Source: Fibrobacter succinogenes
GTDB lineage: Bacteria > Fibrobacterota > Fibrobacteria > Fibrobacterales > Fibrobacteraceae
Length of the DNA stretch: 57,942 nt
Assembly: GCA_902768325.1 (NCBI GenBank)
Contig: CACXKY010000005.1
Span: 1 to 57,942, forward strand
Direction: 5' to 3'
Shown: piece by piece, positions 8,680 to 16,627 of the stretch
Position numbering within the stretch: the first letter of the stretch is position 1
Layout: every line of letters begins with the position of its first letter
Position numbers and translations under genes: made by a program
Notes under the pieces: model-generated
Told to the model about the DNA's origin: nothing
What the model saw: the letters and a program-made list of their open reading frames with translations, nothing else
Databases searched by the model: none

Positions 8680-9933
8680 ATGCGCAAGATTTACATGGCC
8701 GGCATGAGCCACAAGGTGGCCGAAATTGCAATCCGCGAGAAGTTCTACATCCCGATGGATGTGAAGACGGATGCGCTCGGCCATTCGCCGTTTGACGAAC
8801 TCCTGATTCTGGCGACATGCAACCGCACCGAGGTCTACGTGGCCTCCGACCGCGAAATCGGCGAGGCGGAACTCGTGCGTTACGTATGTGGGCTGGCCCA
8901 TCAGGAGTATGACGATTTTGTGAAGTTCTTCTATTTCAAGTCGGGCGAAGACGTGGTTCACCATGTGATGAACGTTTGCGCCGGGCTCGATTCCGTGGCG
9001 GTGGGCGAGGATCAGATTCTGCACCAGATGGGGCGCGCTTACGAGACGGCGCACCAGCTGCATGCCACGGGCAACAGCCTCAACAAGCTGTTCCAGGGGG
9101 CGATACACACCACCAAGCGCATCAAGACGGAAACGAACCTGAGCAAGCTCAGCTGCAATATCCCGTTCCTCGCGATGAAGCAGGTGCAGAAGACGTTCGA
9201 CGACCTGGAAAATCGCACGGTCTATATCGTTGGCCTTGGTGAGATGGGCTCGCTGATGCTCAAGTACGTGCAGGAATACACGACGAACATCTTTGCGAGC
9301 AGCAGGACGTTTGCCAATGCCGAAAAGTATGCGGACGTGCTTACTCCCGTTCGGCTGGAAGACCGCTACAAGGTGCTTGGCAAGTGCGACGTGGTCATCC
9401 TGTGCAGCATCTGCCAGGAACCGCTTATCACGAAGGATGAATTTGAAAACGCTTGTCATTCTGGAGCGGAGCAGGGCGGAGCGATAGAATCTAAGCGCCT
9501 TATAATCGACCTCGGCAGCCCGCGCAATGCGGAATCGAGTATCGGGGATTTGCCCGGCGTGCAGTACGTTTGCGTCGATGACCTTGAAAAGATTGTCTCG
9601 GAAAACCGCCGCCTGCGTATGGTGGAACTCGAGGCTGCGCAGAAGATCTTGAAAGATGGCATCGACGAGTTTTTGCAGTGGTACGGCATGGACGATATCG
9701 CGAAGGATATCCGCGTGATTGCCGACAGGATGGTCGCGACTGCGAACGAGGAGTCCGAAAAGCTTTTGCGTTCGATGCCCGGCTTGCCCGAAGCGGACCG
9801 TGAGCGCATTGCCATGATGTACGAGCGGTTCGCCAAAAAGATGGCAAACGATTACCTGTACAAGGTGAAGGCGGAAAATGCGCCCGAAGATGTGAAAGTT
9901 TTCCTCAAGTGCCTGGAGGGTAGCCATGTCTAG
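8680..9933 (+). CDS. hemA: Glutamyl-tRNA reductase
   Basis: A 417-residue enzyme that reduces glutamyl-tRNA to glutamate-1-semialdehyde, the first step of tetrapyrrole synthesis. The catalytic Cys47 lies in LATCNRTEVY. The GEDQIL motif, the NADPH-binding VYIVGLGEMGSL stretch, a conserved IDLGSPRN segment and the C-terminal dimerisation helix are all present. A 38-nt palindromic repeat adds about 13 residues (CHSGAEQGGAIES) just before the IDLGSPRN strand. The 3' end overlaps hemC by 8 nt, so the two are translationally linked. hemL, the next enzyme, is not in this window. Confidence 0.95.
   Translation: MRKIYMAGMSHKVAEIAIREKFYIPMDVKTDALGHSPFDELLILATCNRTEVYVASDREIGEAELVRYVCGLAHQEYDDFVKFFYFKSGEDVVHHVMNVCAGLDSVAVGEDQILHQMGRAYETAHQLHATGNSLNKLFQGAIHTTKRIKTETNLSKLSCNIPFLAMKQVQKTFDDLENRTVYIVGLGEMGSLMLKYVQEYTTNIFASSRTFANAEKYADVLTPVRLEDRYKVLGKCDVVILCSICQEPLITKDEFENACHSGAEQGGAIESKRLIIDLGSPRNAESSIGDLPGVQYVCVDDLEKIVSENRRLRMVELEAAQKILKDGIDEFLQWYGMDDIAKDIRVIADRMVATANEESEKLLRSMPGLPEADRERIAMMYERFAKKMANDYLYKVKAENAPEDVKVFLKCLEGSHV
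9455..9492 (+). repeat. GTCATTCTGGAG...AGAATCT element inside hemA
   Basis: A variant of the GTCATCCTGA element, with ATTCT and AGAAT arms and GAGCG-type inner repeats. It is in frame in a loop before the conserved IDLGSPRN motif. Confidence 0.7.
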
Positions 9934-10900
9934 CGTGCTCCGAATCGCGACGCGCAAGAGTGCCCTTGCCGTGGCGCAAACGAAGTTGGTCGCCGACGCC
10001 CTCGTGTCGGCTAATCCGGGCCTTGCCTACGAACTCGTCACCATGACGACCGAGGGCGACCGAAGGCTCGACAAGTCCCTGGCGAGCTTCGGCGGCAAGG
10101 GCGTGTTCATCAAGGAACTCGAAGTCTCTCTGCTTGAAGGCCGCGCCGATATCGCGGTGCATAGCCTCAAAGATATGCCGGCCGAAGTCCTGCCGGAATT
10201 CAAGCTTGCCGCGGTCATGCGCCGCGAAGACCCGCGCGATGCGTTTATTGCCCGCGGAGGTGCATCTGGCACCAAGTTCATGGATTTGCCCACTGGTGCC
10301 CGTATCGGCACCGGCAGCATCCGCCGTGTGGTGCAGCTCAAGGCTTTGCGTCCCGACATCGAGTACGTGCCAATCCGCGGGAACATCCAGACGCGCCTTT
10401 CCAAGCTCGAGGAACTCGACGGCGTCGTGCTTGCGGCGGCCGGCCTCAAGCGTATGGGCCTAGCCGACCAGGTGACGGAATATTTCGATACGGACAAGGT
10501 TTTGCCCGCCTCCGGTCAGGGCATCTTGGCGATTGAGACGCTGGCTGATAATGCGCAGGTCGCGAAACGTCATCCTGAGGAGTGTAGCGACGAAGGATCC
10601 AGTCCTGCTGAAATCCTCTCTCGTGTAAACGACGCCCCGACATACTCCATCGCCGTGGCCGAAATGGCCTTCTTGAAGGCTCTCAATGCGGGCTGCCAGT
10701 TCCCGGTGGCGAGTTTTGCTGAATTTGCGAATGATTCGCAAATTCAAAATGGTACGCAAACAATGAAAATCCGCGGAATCTACTGGGACGAAGGGAGCCA
10801 GCGCCTGTTGCGTGCGGAGCACCTTTGCCCGGTTGGAACGGTCGAAGCGGCGCGTGAAGCGGGAATCGCACTCGCGGGCAAGATTCGCGAACAGCTATAA
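9926..10900 (+). CDS. hemC: Porphobilinogen deaminase (hydroxymethylbilane synthase)
   Basis: A 324-residue enzyme that joins four porphobilinogens into hydroxymethylbilane. It starts with VLRIATRKSALAVAQ; KDMPAEVLPEF, RIGTGSIRRVVQL and NIQTRLSKL follow in the usual order. The dipyrromethane cofactor Cys is in the ALNAGCQFPVAS motif. It is about 14 residues longer than usual because of an in-frame palindromic insert after DNAQVAKR. The start overlaps the end of hemA by 8 nt; cobA-hemD follows after 13 nt. Confidence 0.95.
   Translation: MSSVLRIATRKSALAVAQTKLVADALVSANPGLAYELVTMTTEGDRRLDKSLASFGGKGVFIKELEVSLLEGRADIAVHSLKDMPAEVLPEFKLAAVMRREDPRDAFIARGGASGTKFMDLPTGARIGTGSIRRVVQLKALRPDIEYVPIRGNIQTRLSKLEELDGVVLAAAGLKRMGLADQVTEYFDTDKVLPASGQGILAIETLADNAQVAKRHPEECSDEGSSPAEILSRVNDAPTYSIAVAEMAFLKALNAGCQFPVASFAEFANDSQIQNGTQTMKIRGIYWDEGSQRLLRAEHLCPVGTVEAAREAGIALAGKIREQL
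10569..10602 (+). repeat. GTCATCCTGAG...AAGGATCCAG element inside hemC
   Basis: It has the same ends as the two elements in ahbAB. It is read as HPEECSDEGSSP between the second and third domains of the deaminase, in frame. Confidence 0.75.
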
Positions 10901-10913
10901 TGAAGGTCTACGG

Positions 10914-12539
10914 ATGAGCGGTTTTGGAAAAGTCTATCTGATCGGTGCGGGTCCTGGTGACCCGGGGCTCCTGACGCTCCGCGGCAAGGAAATCATTGAG
11001 AAGGCCGACGTGGTGGTCTATGACCGTCTCGTTTCGCCCGCGATTCTCGGATTCTGCAATCCGAAAGCCAAGATGGTCGATGTGGGCAAGATGCCGACGC
11101 ACCACAAGGTCAAACAGTCCGAAATCAACAAGCTGTTGGTGCAGTTCGCCGGTGAATTTCCCGGTGGCGTGATTGCGCGCCTCAAGGGCGGTGACCCGTT
11201 CGTGTTCGGGCGCGGCGGCGAAGAAGCCTTGGAGCTTGTCGCTGCCGGCGTAGAATTTGAGGTCGTTCCTGGCATTACCTCTGCAATCTCGGTGCCGGCT
11301 TACGCGGGTATTCCTGTAAGTCACCGCGGCATCGCAACGAGCTTCCATATCATCACGGGGCATGAGAAGTTAGACGAGAGAACGCTCGCAAGCTCGCTAC
11401 AGACGAGAGACGAGAGAGATGTCAATCTCTCCCTGGATTTCGAGACGCTCGCCAAGTGCCCCGGCACGCTCATCTTCCTGATGGGTATCGCCAACATGGA
11501 CTTTATCGCCAAGCGCCTGATGGAATGCGGCAAGGACCCGAAAACCCCTCTCGCCTTTATCGAGAAGGGGACGACTCCGTACCAGCGCACTGTAACGGCG
11601 ACGCTTGAAACGGCGGGGGAGACCATCATCCGCGAGAACGTGACCGCTCCCGCGATTACGATCATGGGCGGCGTCGTGGAACTTGGCAAGTCTCTCGCCT
11701 GGAAAAAGAATTTGCCGCTTTCGGGCAAGCGCCTCGTGGTGACGCGTGCCGCCAAGCAGGCTAGCGGAATTTCCGCCCGTCTCACTGCCCTCGGTGCCGA
11801 AGTCATCGAAACCCCGATGATTGAAACTAGGGATGTCATCCCCGCGAAGGCGGGGATCTCTTTTGCCGACTTTAGCTCTCTCGCGAACTTCGATATCCTC
11901 GCTTTCACGAGTACGAACGGTGTGGAAAGCTTCTTCAAACAGCTGCTCGCCTCGGGTAACGACATCCGCATCCTTGCCGGCAAGAAGATTGCGAGTGTGG
12001 GGAAGATTACCGAAAAGAAGTTGCTGGAATACGGCATCCGCTGCGATTACGTGCCCGAAGACCACACCGGCGAAGGCCTCGGGAAACTGTTGGCTGCATT
12101 GAACCCCATACCCCAAAGCACCGAAGGTGCGACCTCATACCCCATACCTCGCATTCTCCTCCTTCAAGGCAATCTCGCCGACGACACCCTGCTCAAACTC
12201 CTCCCGCAAGCGACCCGCTGGGTGGTCTACGAGACGCTCCCCGTGTCAGAACTCCCCGAATGGAAGCGAGAAGCGGTCGCCAGCGCCGATGCCGTCGTAT
12301 TCGCCAGCACCAGCGCCGTCGAAAATTTTGTCAAACTGATGCCCCAAAGCACCGCAGGTGCGACCCCATGCCTGAAAGCGACCAACGGGAGCGACCCCAT
12401 ACCTCAAACCTCCTTCTGCATTGGCCGCATGACGGAAGCCGCTGCCTGCAAACACGGCTTTAATACCGTCACCTCCGACGAGACGACCATGGATTCCCTC
12501 GTCAAGAAAATTGTTGACTATTATTCTCAGAAATCATAA
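10914..12539 (+). CDS. cobA-hemD: Uroporphyrinogen-III C-methyltransferase / uroporphyrinogen-III synthase fusion
   Basis: A 541-residue fusion. The N-terminal half (to about 250) is SUMT/CobA: VYLIGAGPGDPGLLTLRG, VVYDRLVSP, GGDPFVFGRGGEE and VPGITSA. The C-terminal half (from about 265) is HemD: LSGKRLVVTRAAKQASG, DILAFTSTNGVESF and VVFASTSAVENF. HemD closes hydroxymethylbilane to uroporphyrinogen III, and CobA methylates it twice to precorrin-2, so one polypeptide commits the precursor to siroheme. The start is the first ATG that begins the CobA fold. Four repeat-derived inserts are in frame (11371-11419, 11835-11858, 12104-12150, 12342-12412). Confidence 0.93.
   Translation: MSGFGKVYLIGAGPGDPGLLTLRGKEIIEKADVVVYDRLVSPAILGFCNPKAKMVDVGKMPTHHKVKQSEINKLLVQFAGEFPGGVIARLKGGDPFVFGRGGEEALELVAAGVEFEVVPGITSAISVPAYAGIPVSHRGIATSFHIITGHEKLDERTLASSLQTRDERDVNLSLDFETLAKCPGTLIFLMGIANMDFIAKRLMECGKDPKTPLAFIEKGTTPYQRTVTATLETAGETIIRENVTAPAITIMGGVVELGKSLAWKKNLPLSGKRLVVTRAAKQASGISARLTALGAEVIETPMIETRDVIPAKAGISFADFSSLANFDILAFTSTNGVESFFKQLLASGNDIRILAGKKIASVGKITEKKLLEYGIRCDYVPEDHTGEGLGKLLAALNPIPQSTEGATSYPIPRILLLQGNLADDTLLKLLPQATRWVVYETLPVSELPEWKREAVASADAVVFASTSAVENFVKLMPQSTAGATPCLKATNGSDPIPQTSFCIGRMTEAAACKHGFNTVTSDETTMDSLVKKIVDYYSQKS
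11371..11419 (+). repeat. GACGAGAGA-type tandem repeat inside cobA domain
   Basis: Units of ACGAGAGA alternate with a CGCTCGCAAGCTCGC segment. The insert is in frame, read as DERTLASSLQTRDERD. The same unit occurs inverted (CTCTCGTCTCTCG) in the next gene at 13136-13168. Confidence 0.65.
11835..11858 (+). repeat. GTCATCCCCGC palindrome inside hemD domain
   Basis: ATCCCCGC and GCGGGGAT form a perfect 8-bp stem. It is read in frame as VIPAKAGI. A near copy is intergenic at 7715-7737. Confidence 0.75.
12104..12150 (+). repeat. CCCCATA / GCACC-gaa-GGTGC hairpin element inside hemD domain
   Basis: CCCCATACCCCAAA precedes the hairpin GCACC-gaa-GGTGC (12118-12130), and GACCTCATACCCCATACCTC follows. 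It is in frame, read as PQSTEGATSYPIP. It belongs to the same class as the intergenic repeats at 48081-48262. Confidence 0.75.
12342..12412 (+). repeat. Hairpin element, two modules, inside hemD domain
   Basis: CCCCAAA, hairpin GCACC-gca-GGTGC, GACCCCATG, then a second module AAGCGACC-aacgg-GAGCGACCCCATACCTCAAA. It is in frame and adds about 23 residues within the synthase domain. Confidence 0.75.
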
Positions 12540-12572
12540 TTTCACATTTCACACTCCACATTCCACATTTCC

Positions 12573-13472
12573 ATGAAAGCCATCCTGATTATCGCGCATC
12601 ATTGCATTCTACCCGGTGCTTATAAGGGCTTCGAGACCATTCTCGACCGCCTTCATCACGATATGCCCGGTACGCGCGTGGCGAGTACGAGCCTTCTGGA
12701 TTTGGAAAACGACTTGCGCACGCTTTTGCGTGAAGACGTGGAGTCGGTGACGCTCCTGCCGTTCCTCTTGCTGAACGGTCAGCATTCCAAGAACGATGTG
12801 CCGCGCGTGGTGGCGAAATTGCAAGCAGAATTCCCACAGATTCCCATTACGTTGATGCCTTGCCTCGGTGACTGGAAAGAATTTGCAAGCATGGTTGTCG
12901 CCGGCGTCCGCAATGCCCAAATTGAAAATCCTCAAAGCGCCGTAGGCGCGACCTCACACCTCAAAGCTCCGCAGGAGCGTGCCCATAGCTCGAACCTCTT
13001 CTCCATCGAAGTCAATCTCGAGGGCAAGAACGTCCTCGTGGTGGGCGGTGGCCGCATTGCGCTGCGCAAGGTCAAGACGCTCCTCCCGACGGGGGCCCGC
13101 ATTACCGTTGTCGCCCCGCAGTTCGATCCAGAATTTTCTCTCGTCTCTCGTCTTTCGTCTCTCGTCTTAATCAACCGTCCCTACGAGCCGCTCGACCTCC
13201 GCGGCATCTTCATGGTCTTTATCTGCACCGATCAGCCCGCCGTAAACGCGCAGGTTTCTAACGACGCCCGCGCCCGCCGCATCCTGGTCAACAACGCCTG
13301 TGACTACCTCGATGGCGATTTCATCGTGCCTGCCCGTATGGATTTTGGCGAAAATATCGCGGTAACGGTCTCTACGCAGGGCCGCGCCCCCTCGCTTGCC
13401 AAGAAGCTCAAGCAGAAAATCCAGACCGAATGGGCCGAGGGCCTCGAACAGGTCGAACGCGATTTTAAATAA
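12573..13472 (+). CDS. Sirohydrochlorin chelatase / precorrin-2 dehydrogenase fusion
   Basis: A 299-residue fusion that would finish siroheme. Residues 1 to about 118 resemble CbiX/SirB chelatases: LIIAHH (His9, His10), LLPFLLLNGQHSKNDVP (His71) and ITLMPCLGD. Residues from about 145 resemble the SirC/Met8 dehydrogenase: GKNVLVVGGGRIALRKVKTL, an FICTDQPAVN stretch, LVNNACDYLDGDFIVPA and VSTQGRAPSLAKKLK. The dehydrogenase oxidises precorrin-2 to sirohydrochlorin, and the chelatase adds iron. The linker and an internal loop are repeat-derived (12930-12998, 13136-13168). It follows cobA-hemD by 33 nt of CA-rich sequence without a clear ribosome site. Confidence 0.85.
   Translation: MKAILIIAHHCILPGAYKGFETILDRLHHDMPGTRVASTSLLDLENDLRTLLREDVESVTLLPFLLLNGQHSKNDVPRVVAKLQAEFPQIPITLMPCLGDWKEFASMVVAGVRNAQIENPQSAVGATSHLKAPQERAHSSNLFSIEVNLEGKNVLVVGGGRIALRKVKTLLPTGARITVVAPQFDPEFSLVSRLSSLVLINRPYEPLDLRGIFMVFICTDQPAVNAQVSNDARARRILVNNACDYLDGDFIVPARMDFGENIAVTVSTQGRAPSLAKKLKQKIQTEWAEGLEQVERDFK
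12930..12998 (+). repeat. Hairpin element forming the SirB-SirC linker
   Basis: CTCAAA, hairpin GCGCC-gta-GGCGC, GACCTCACACCTCAAA, hairpin GCTCC-gca-GGAGC, then GTGCCCATAGCTCGAACCTC. Flanks are conserved with the copies in hemD while the arm bases differ in a compensated way. It encodes the linker PQSAVGATSHLKAPQERAHS. Confidence 0.78.
13136..13168 (+). repeat. CTCTCGTCT tandem repeat inside the SirC domain
   Basis: Four close copies of TCTCGTCT. The array is read in frame as FSLVSRLSSLVLI between two strands of the nucleotide-binding fold and is the complement of the unit at 11371-11419. Confidence 0.65.
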
Positions 13473-13517
13473 AAGCGAAGTGTGATTAAAACCACGTTTC
13501 GGGCAGGTGCCTGTTTT

Positions 13518-13549
13518 TAGGGTCCTTCCTTCGGGGAGGCCCTTTTTTA
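13518..13549 (+). terminator. Terminator after the hemA operon
   Basis: GGGTCCTTCC pairs imperfectly with GGGGAGGCCC and is followed by six T. It separates the hemA-hemC-cobA/hemD-sirBC run from hemB, which has its own ribosome site TAAGGAG. Confidence 0.65.
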
Positions 13550-13579
13550 TATTATATTGAGAAATGTAAGGAGAAAAAT

Positions 13580-14563
13580 ATGATTATTCGTCCTCGTCGC
13601 CTGCGCAAGAATGAAACCATCCGTAACATGGTTGCGGAGACCGTCGTGAACCCGGATTCTCTTGTCTACCCGATGTTCGTGGTGGAAGGGGAGGGCATCA
13701 AGGAAGAAATCAAATCGATGCCGGGGCAGTTCCGTTTCTCTATCGATGAAATCTTGAAGGAACTGGAATGGTGCGTGGCGCTTGGGATCAAGTCTATCTT
13801 GCTGTTCGGCATTCCGCACCATAAGGACGAAATGGCGACGTGTGCCTACGATGACGACGGTGTCGTGCAGCGTGCCGTGCGTGCGATCAAGGCGGCGTTC
13901 CCGGAACTGTACGTGATTACCGACGTGTGCCTGTGCGAATACATGAGCCATGGGCATTGCGGGATCGTGAAGGATGGCGACGTGGATAACGATCCGACGC
14001 TGGAGCTGCTCGCGAAGACGGCGCTTTCGCATGCTGTCGCCGGTGCCGACATGGTGGCCCCATCCGACATGATGGATGGCCGTGTGGCGGCTATCCGCGA
14101 ATGCCTCGATGCGCATGGATTCCAGAATACGCCGATCATGGCGTATAGCGCGAAGTTCGCAAGTGCCTATTACGGTCCGTTCCGCGATGCGGCTGATTCC
14201 GCTCCGCATTTCGGCAACCGCAAGAGCTACCAGATGGACGTGCGCAACGGTCGCGAGGCCTTGCGCGAGGTGGAACTCGACATCGAAGAAGGCGCCGACA
14301 TCGTGATGGTGAAGCCGGGCCTCGCTTTCCTGGACGTTCTACGCCAGACGGCCGAAATCAGCAACGTCCCGGTGGCTGTGTACAACGTAAGCGGTGAATA
14401 TTCCATGGTGAAGGCCGCCGCGCAGATGGGCTGGATTGACGAGAATGCCGTTATCCGCGAAAACCTGCTCGCGTTCAAGCGCGCCGGTGCCGATATCATC
14501 ATTACGTACCACGCCAAGGAAGCCCTTGAAAAGGGCCTTCTCGGTTCGGCGCACAAGGCCTAG
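13580..14563 (+). CDS. hemB: Delta-aminolevulinic acid dehydratase (porphobilinogen synthase)
   Basis: A 327-residue enzyme that condenses two aminolevulinates to porphobilinogen. It has the Cys-type zinc site ([15 protein letters not shown]), the first active-site Lys in [16 protein letters not shown] and the second in [11 protein letters not shown]. The C-terminal [15 protein letters not shown] is typical. A TAAGGAG ribosome site lies 6 nt before the ATG. It supplies substrate for hemC upstream. Its stop codon shares the bases CTAG with the stop of the convergent nadE. Confidence 0.97.
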   Translation: MIIRPRRLRKNETIRNMVAETVVNPDSLVYPMFVVEGEGIKEEIKSMPGQFRFSIDEILKELEWCVALGIKSILLFGIPHHKDEMATCAYDDDGVVQRAVRAIKAAFPELYVITDVCLCEYMSHGHCGIVKDGDVDNDPTLELLAKTALSHAVAGADMVAPSDMMDGRVAAIRECLDAHGFQNTPIMAYSAKFASAYYGPFRDAADSAPHFGNRKSYQMDVRNGREALREVELDIEEGADIVMVKPGLAFLDVLRQTAEISNVPVAVYNVSGEYSMVKAAAQMGWIDENAVIRENLLAFKRAGADIIITYHAKEALEKGLLGSAHKA

Positions 14564-16551
14564 AGCCAATCGCTGAAACTTGAATCGCTGGGCATGCGCC
14601 AGTCGGCGCGTGGCGATAGCGATATGGTTCCGACCTTGGGGCCGTCGGGAATACAGCTGCGCTTGAATTGCTGCGTGAAGAACCGGCGTACGAATACGGC
14701 CAGGGCCTTCTTCAATTCGTCGTCGCTGAACTTGCCCGCGAAGGCGTACTTCGCGAGGAACAAGAGCTTTTCGGGCTTTGCTCCGTACTTGGCGAAATGG
14801 TACAGGTAGAAATCGTGGATTTCGTAGGCGCCGAGGATGCTTTCCGTTTTCTGCGCAATCTGGCCACTTGCATCGGCGGGCAACAGTTCTGGCGAAACGG
14901 GCGTGTCGAGGATGTCCTTGAGTACGGCCTTGAGTTCGTTTCCGGAGTTGTCGGCGTACCAGTCTACGATGTGGCGCACAAGCGTTTTGGGAATGTCGCA
15001 GTTGACGGCGTACATCGACATGTGATCGGCGTTGTACGTGCTCCAGCCGAGCGCGATTTCGGATAGGTCGCCCGTACCGATGACAATTCCGCCTTCGCTG
15101 TTCGCGATATCCATCAATATTTGCGTGCGTTCGCGGGCCTGCACGTTTTCGTAGGTCACGTCAAGCTTTTTCGGGTCGTGCCCGATATCGTCAAAATGCT
15201 GTAGGCAGGCTTTCTGGATATCGACGGTTCTAAGCTCTACGCCCAAAAGTTCCGCAAGCGTCACCGCGTTGTTCTTGGTCCTCTTGGTGGTGCCGAATCC
15301 GGGCATCGTGAGCGCGAGGATTCCTTTGGCGGGGCGTTTCAAAAGCTTGAATGTCTCGGCGACCACGAGCAGGGCGAGTGTGGAATCGAGACCGCCCGAA
15401 AGGCCAATCACGGCGCGCGCCGAATGCGACGCTTCGAGTCGCTTCGCAAGTCCAGCGCACTGGATGCCAAAAATTTCGGTGCTGGACTTGTCGCGCGTTT
15501 CGATGTTCCCCGGTACAAACGGCGTCGGCGAAACAAAGCGGTACTTAAGCGTTTCGATGCCGCGCAGTCCATCGAAACGCGCCGCGCGCGCATAGACGTT
15601 ACGGCTGTCGAAGTCCTGGAACGATCCTTCGCTCAGGCGCTGCATGTTCAGGCGCTCCACGTCTACGTCGGCATAGACGATTTCCGATTCGCGGTTGAAC
15701 TGCTTGTTTTCGGCAATCATGCTGCCGTTCTCGGCAATCATCAAGTGCCCGCTGAACACCATGTCGGTCGTGGATTCGTGTACGCCCGCGGAGGCATAAA
15801 CGTAGGCCGCCATGCAGCGTGCCGACTGGTTCATCACCAGGTTGCGTCGGTAGTCGCACTTGCCCACCAGCGCGTCGCTTGCGGAAAGGTTCACGATGAC
15901 GTTCGCGCCAGCGAGGGCGAGCTCCCCGCTCGGGGGTACCGCCGTCCAGAGGTCTTCGCAGAGTTCAACGCCCACGCGGACTTCCGAGCCGCCTTTCCCG
16001 GCATTCACCGTAAAGAAGTTCGTCACCGGAACGTCGCCGAACCCGTCAATCGGGCACATCACGGCCCCCGCGGCGGCACCAAAACCAGCGGCAGTTCCAA
16101 ATCCTGCGGTTCCAAATCCCGCGGCAGTTCCTAAAGAGCCGCGCAGCAAATCGCGCCCGCTCGAAAAATGGCGCTTTTCGTAGAATTCGCGCTGGTTCGG
16201 CAAATGTGTCTTGGGCGTCACCGCTACGAGTTTCCCGCGCTGTACAAACGCGGCGCAGTTGTAAAGGCTGCCGAACATCCGGAGGGGGAGGCCCACCGCG
16301 ATGACGGAATCGCTATCCGTAAAGGCTGCCGCGATCTTTTTCAGGGCGTCGAGGCTCTTTTCGAGCAGAAGTTCCTGGTGGAAGAGGTCGCTACAGGTGT
16401 AACCGGTAATGCAAAGTTCCGGAAACACCACGATGGCGGCTTCGTTTTGGGTAGCCTCGGTGGCGAGGCGTATGATTTCGTCCGTATTGAAGGCGGTATC
16501 GGCCACCTTGAGCGTCGGGCAGACAGCTGCGAGTCGGTAAAAGCCAAACAT
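14560..16551 (-). CDS. nadE: Glutamine-dependent NAD+ synthetase
   Basis: A 663-residue two-domain enzyme. The N-terminal nitrilase-type amidotransferase has Glu45 in [11 protein letters not shown], the Lys in [18 protein letters not shown] and the Cys in [10 protein letters not shown]. The C-terminal ATP-pyrophosphatase has the P-loop [13 protein letters not shown]. It makes NAD+ from deamido-NAD+ using glutamine ammonia. Between [12 protein letters not shown] and [11 protein letters not shown] lies a low-complexity insert of GTAAGF-type repeats (about 16070-16135), unusual for the family. The ATG at 16551 is preceded by TAACTTTG-CGTC and has no Shine-Dalgarno. Confidence 0.95.
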   Translation of the reverse strand: MFGFYRLAAVCPTLKVADTAFNTDEIIRLATEATQNEAAIVVFPELCITGYTCSDLFHQELLLEKSLDALKKIAAAFTDSDSVIAVGLPLRMFGSLYNCAAFVQRGKLVAVTPKTHLPNQREFYEKRHFSSGRDLLRGSLGTAAGFGTAGFGTAAGFGAAAGAVMCPIDGFGDVPVTNFFTVNAGKGGSEVRVGVELCEDLWTAVPPSGELALAGANVIVNLSASDALVGKCDYRRNLVMNQSARCMAAYVYASAGVHESTTDMVFSGHLMIAENGSMIAENKQFNRESEIVYADVDVERLNMQRLSEGSFQDFDSRNVYARAARFDGLRGIETLKYRFVSPTPFVPGNIETRDKSSTEIFGIQCAGLAKRLEASHSARAVIGLSGGLDSTLALLVVAETFKLLKRPAKGILALTMPGFGTTKRTKNNAVTLAELLGVELRTVDIQKACLQHFDDIGHDPKKLDVTYENVQARERTQILMDIANSEGGIVIGTGDLSEIALGWSTYNADHMSMYAVNCDIPKTLVRHIVDWYADNSGNELKAVLKDILDTPVSPELLPADASGQIAQKTESILGAYEIHDFYLYHFAKYGAKPEKLLFLAKYAFAGKFSDDELKKALAVFVRRFFTQQFKRSCIPDGPKVGTISLSPRADWRMPSDSSFSDWL
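16070..16135 (-). repeat. Low-complexity tandem repeat inside nadE
   Basis: Repeated units close to GCGGCAGTTCCAAATCC encode an Ala/Gly/Phe-rich insert ([18 protein letters not shown]) in the amidotransferase domain, in frame. Confidence 0.7.
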
Positions 16552-16555
16552 GACG

Positions 16556-16563
16556 CAAAGTTA
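16556..16563 (-). promoter_or_regulatory. TAnnTTTG box 4 nt before nadE start
   Basis: On the minus strand TAACTTTG is followed by CGTC and the nadE ATG, the same geometry as at hemA and 47842. Confidence 0.6.
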
Positions 16564-16627
16564 GCAAAAAAGAAGTGTAAAAAAAAATTATATTTTTGCA
16601 ATATAAGTTTAATAATGGAGGTGGCCC

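Noticed and set aside
10812..10913. Longer N-terminus of cobA-hemD
   Set aside because: It would overlap the hemC coding end and has no resemblance to SUMT; the family starts at the ATG at 10914.
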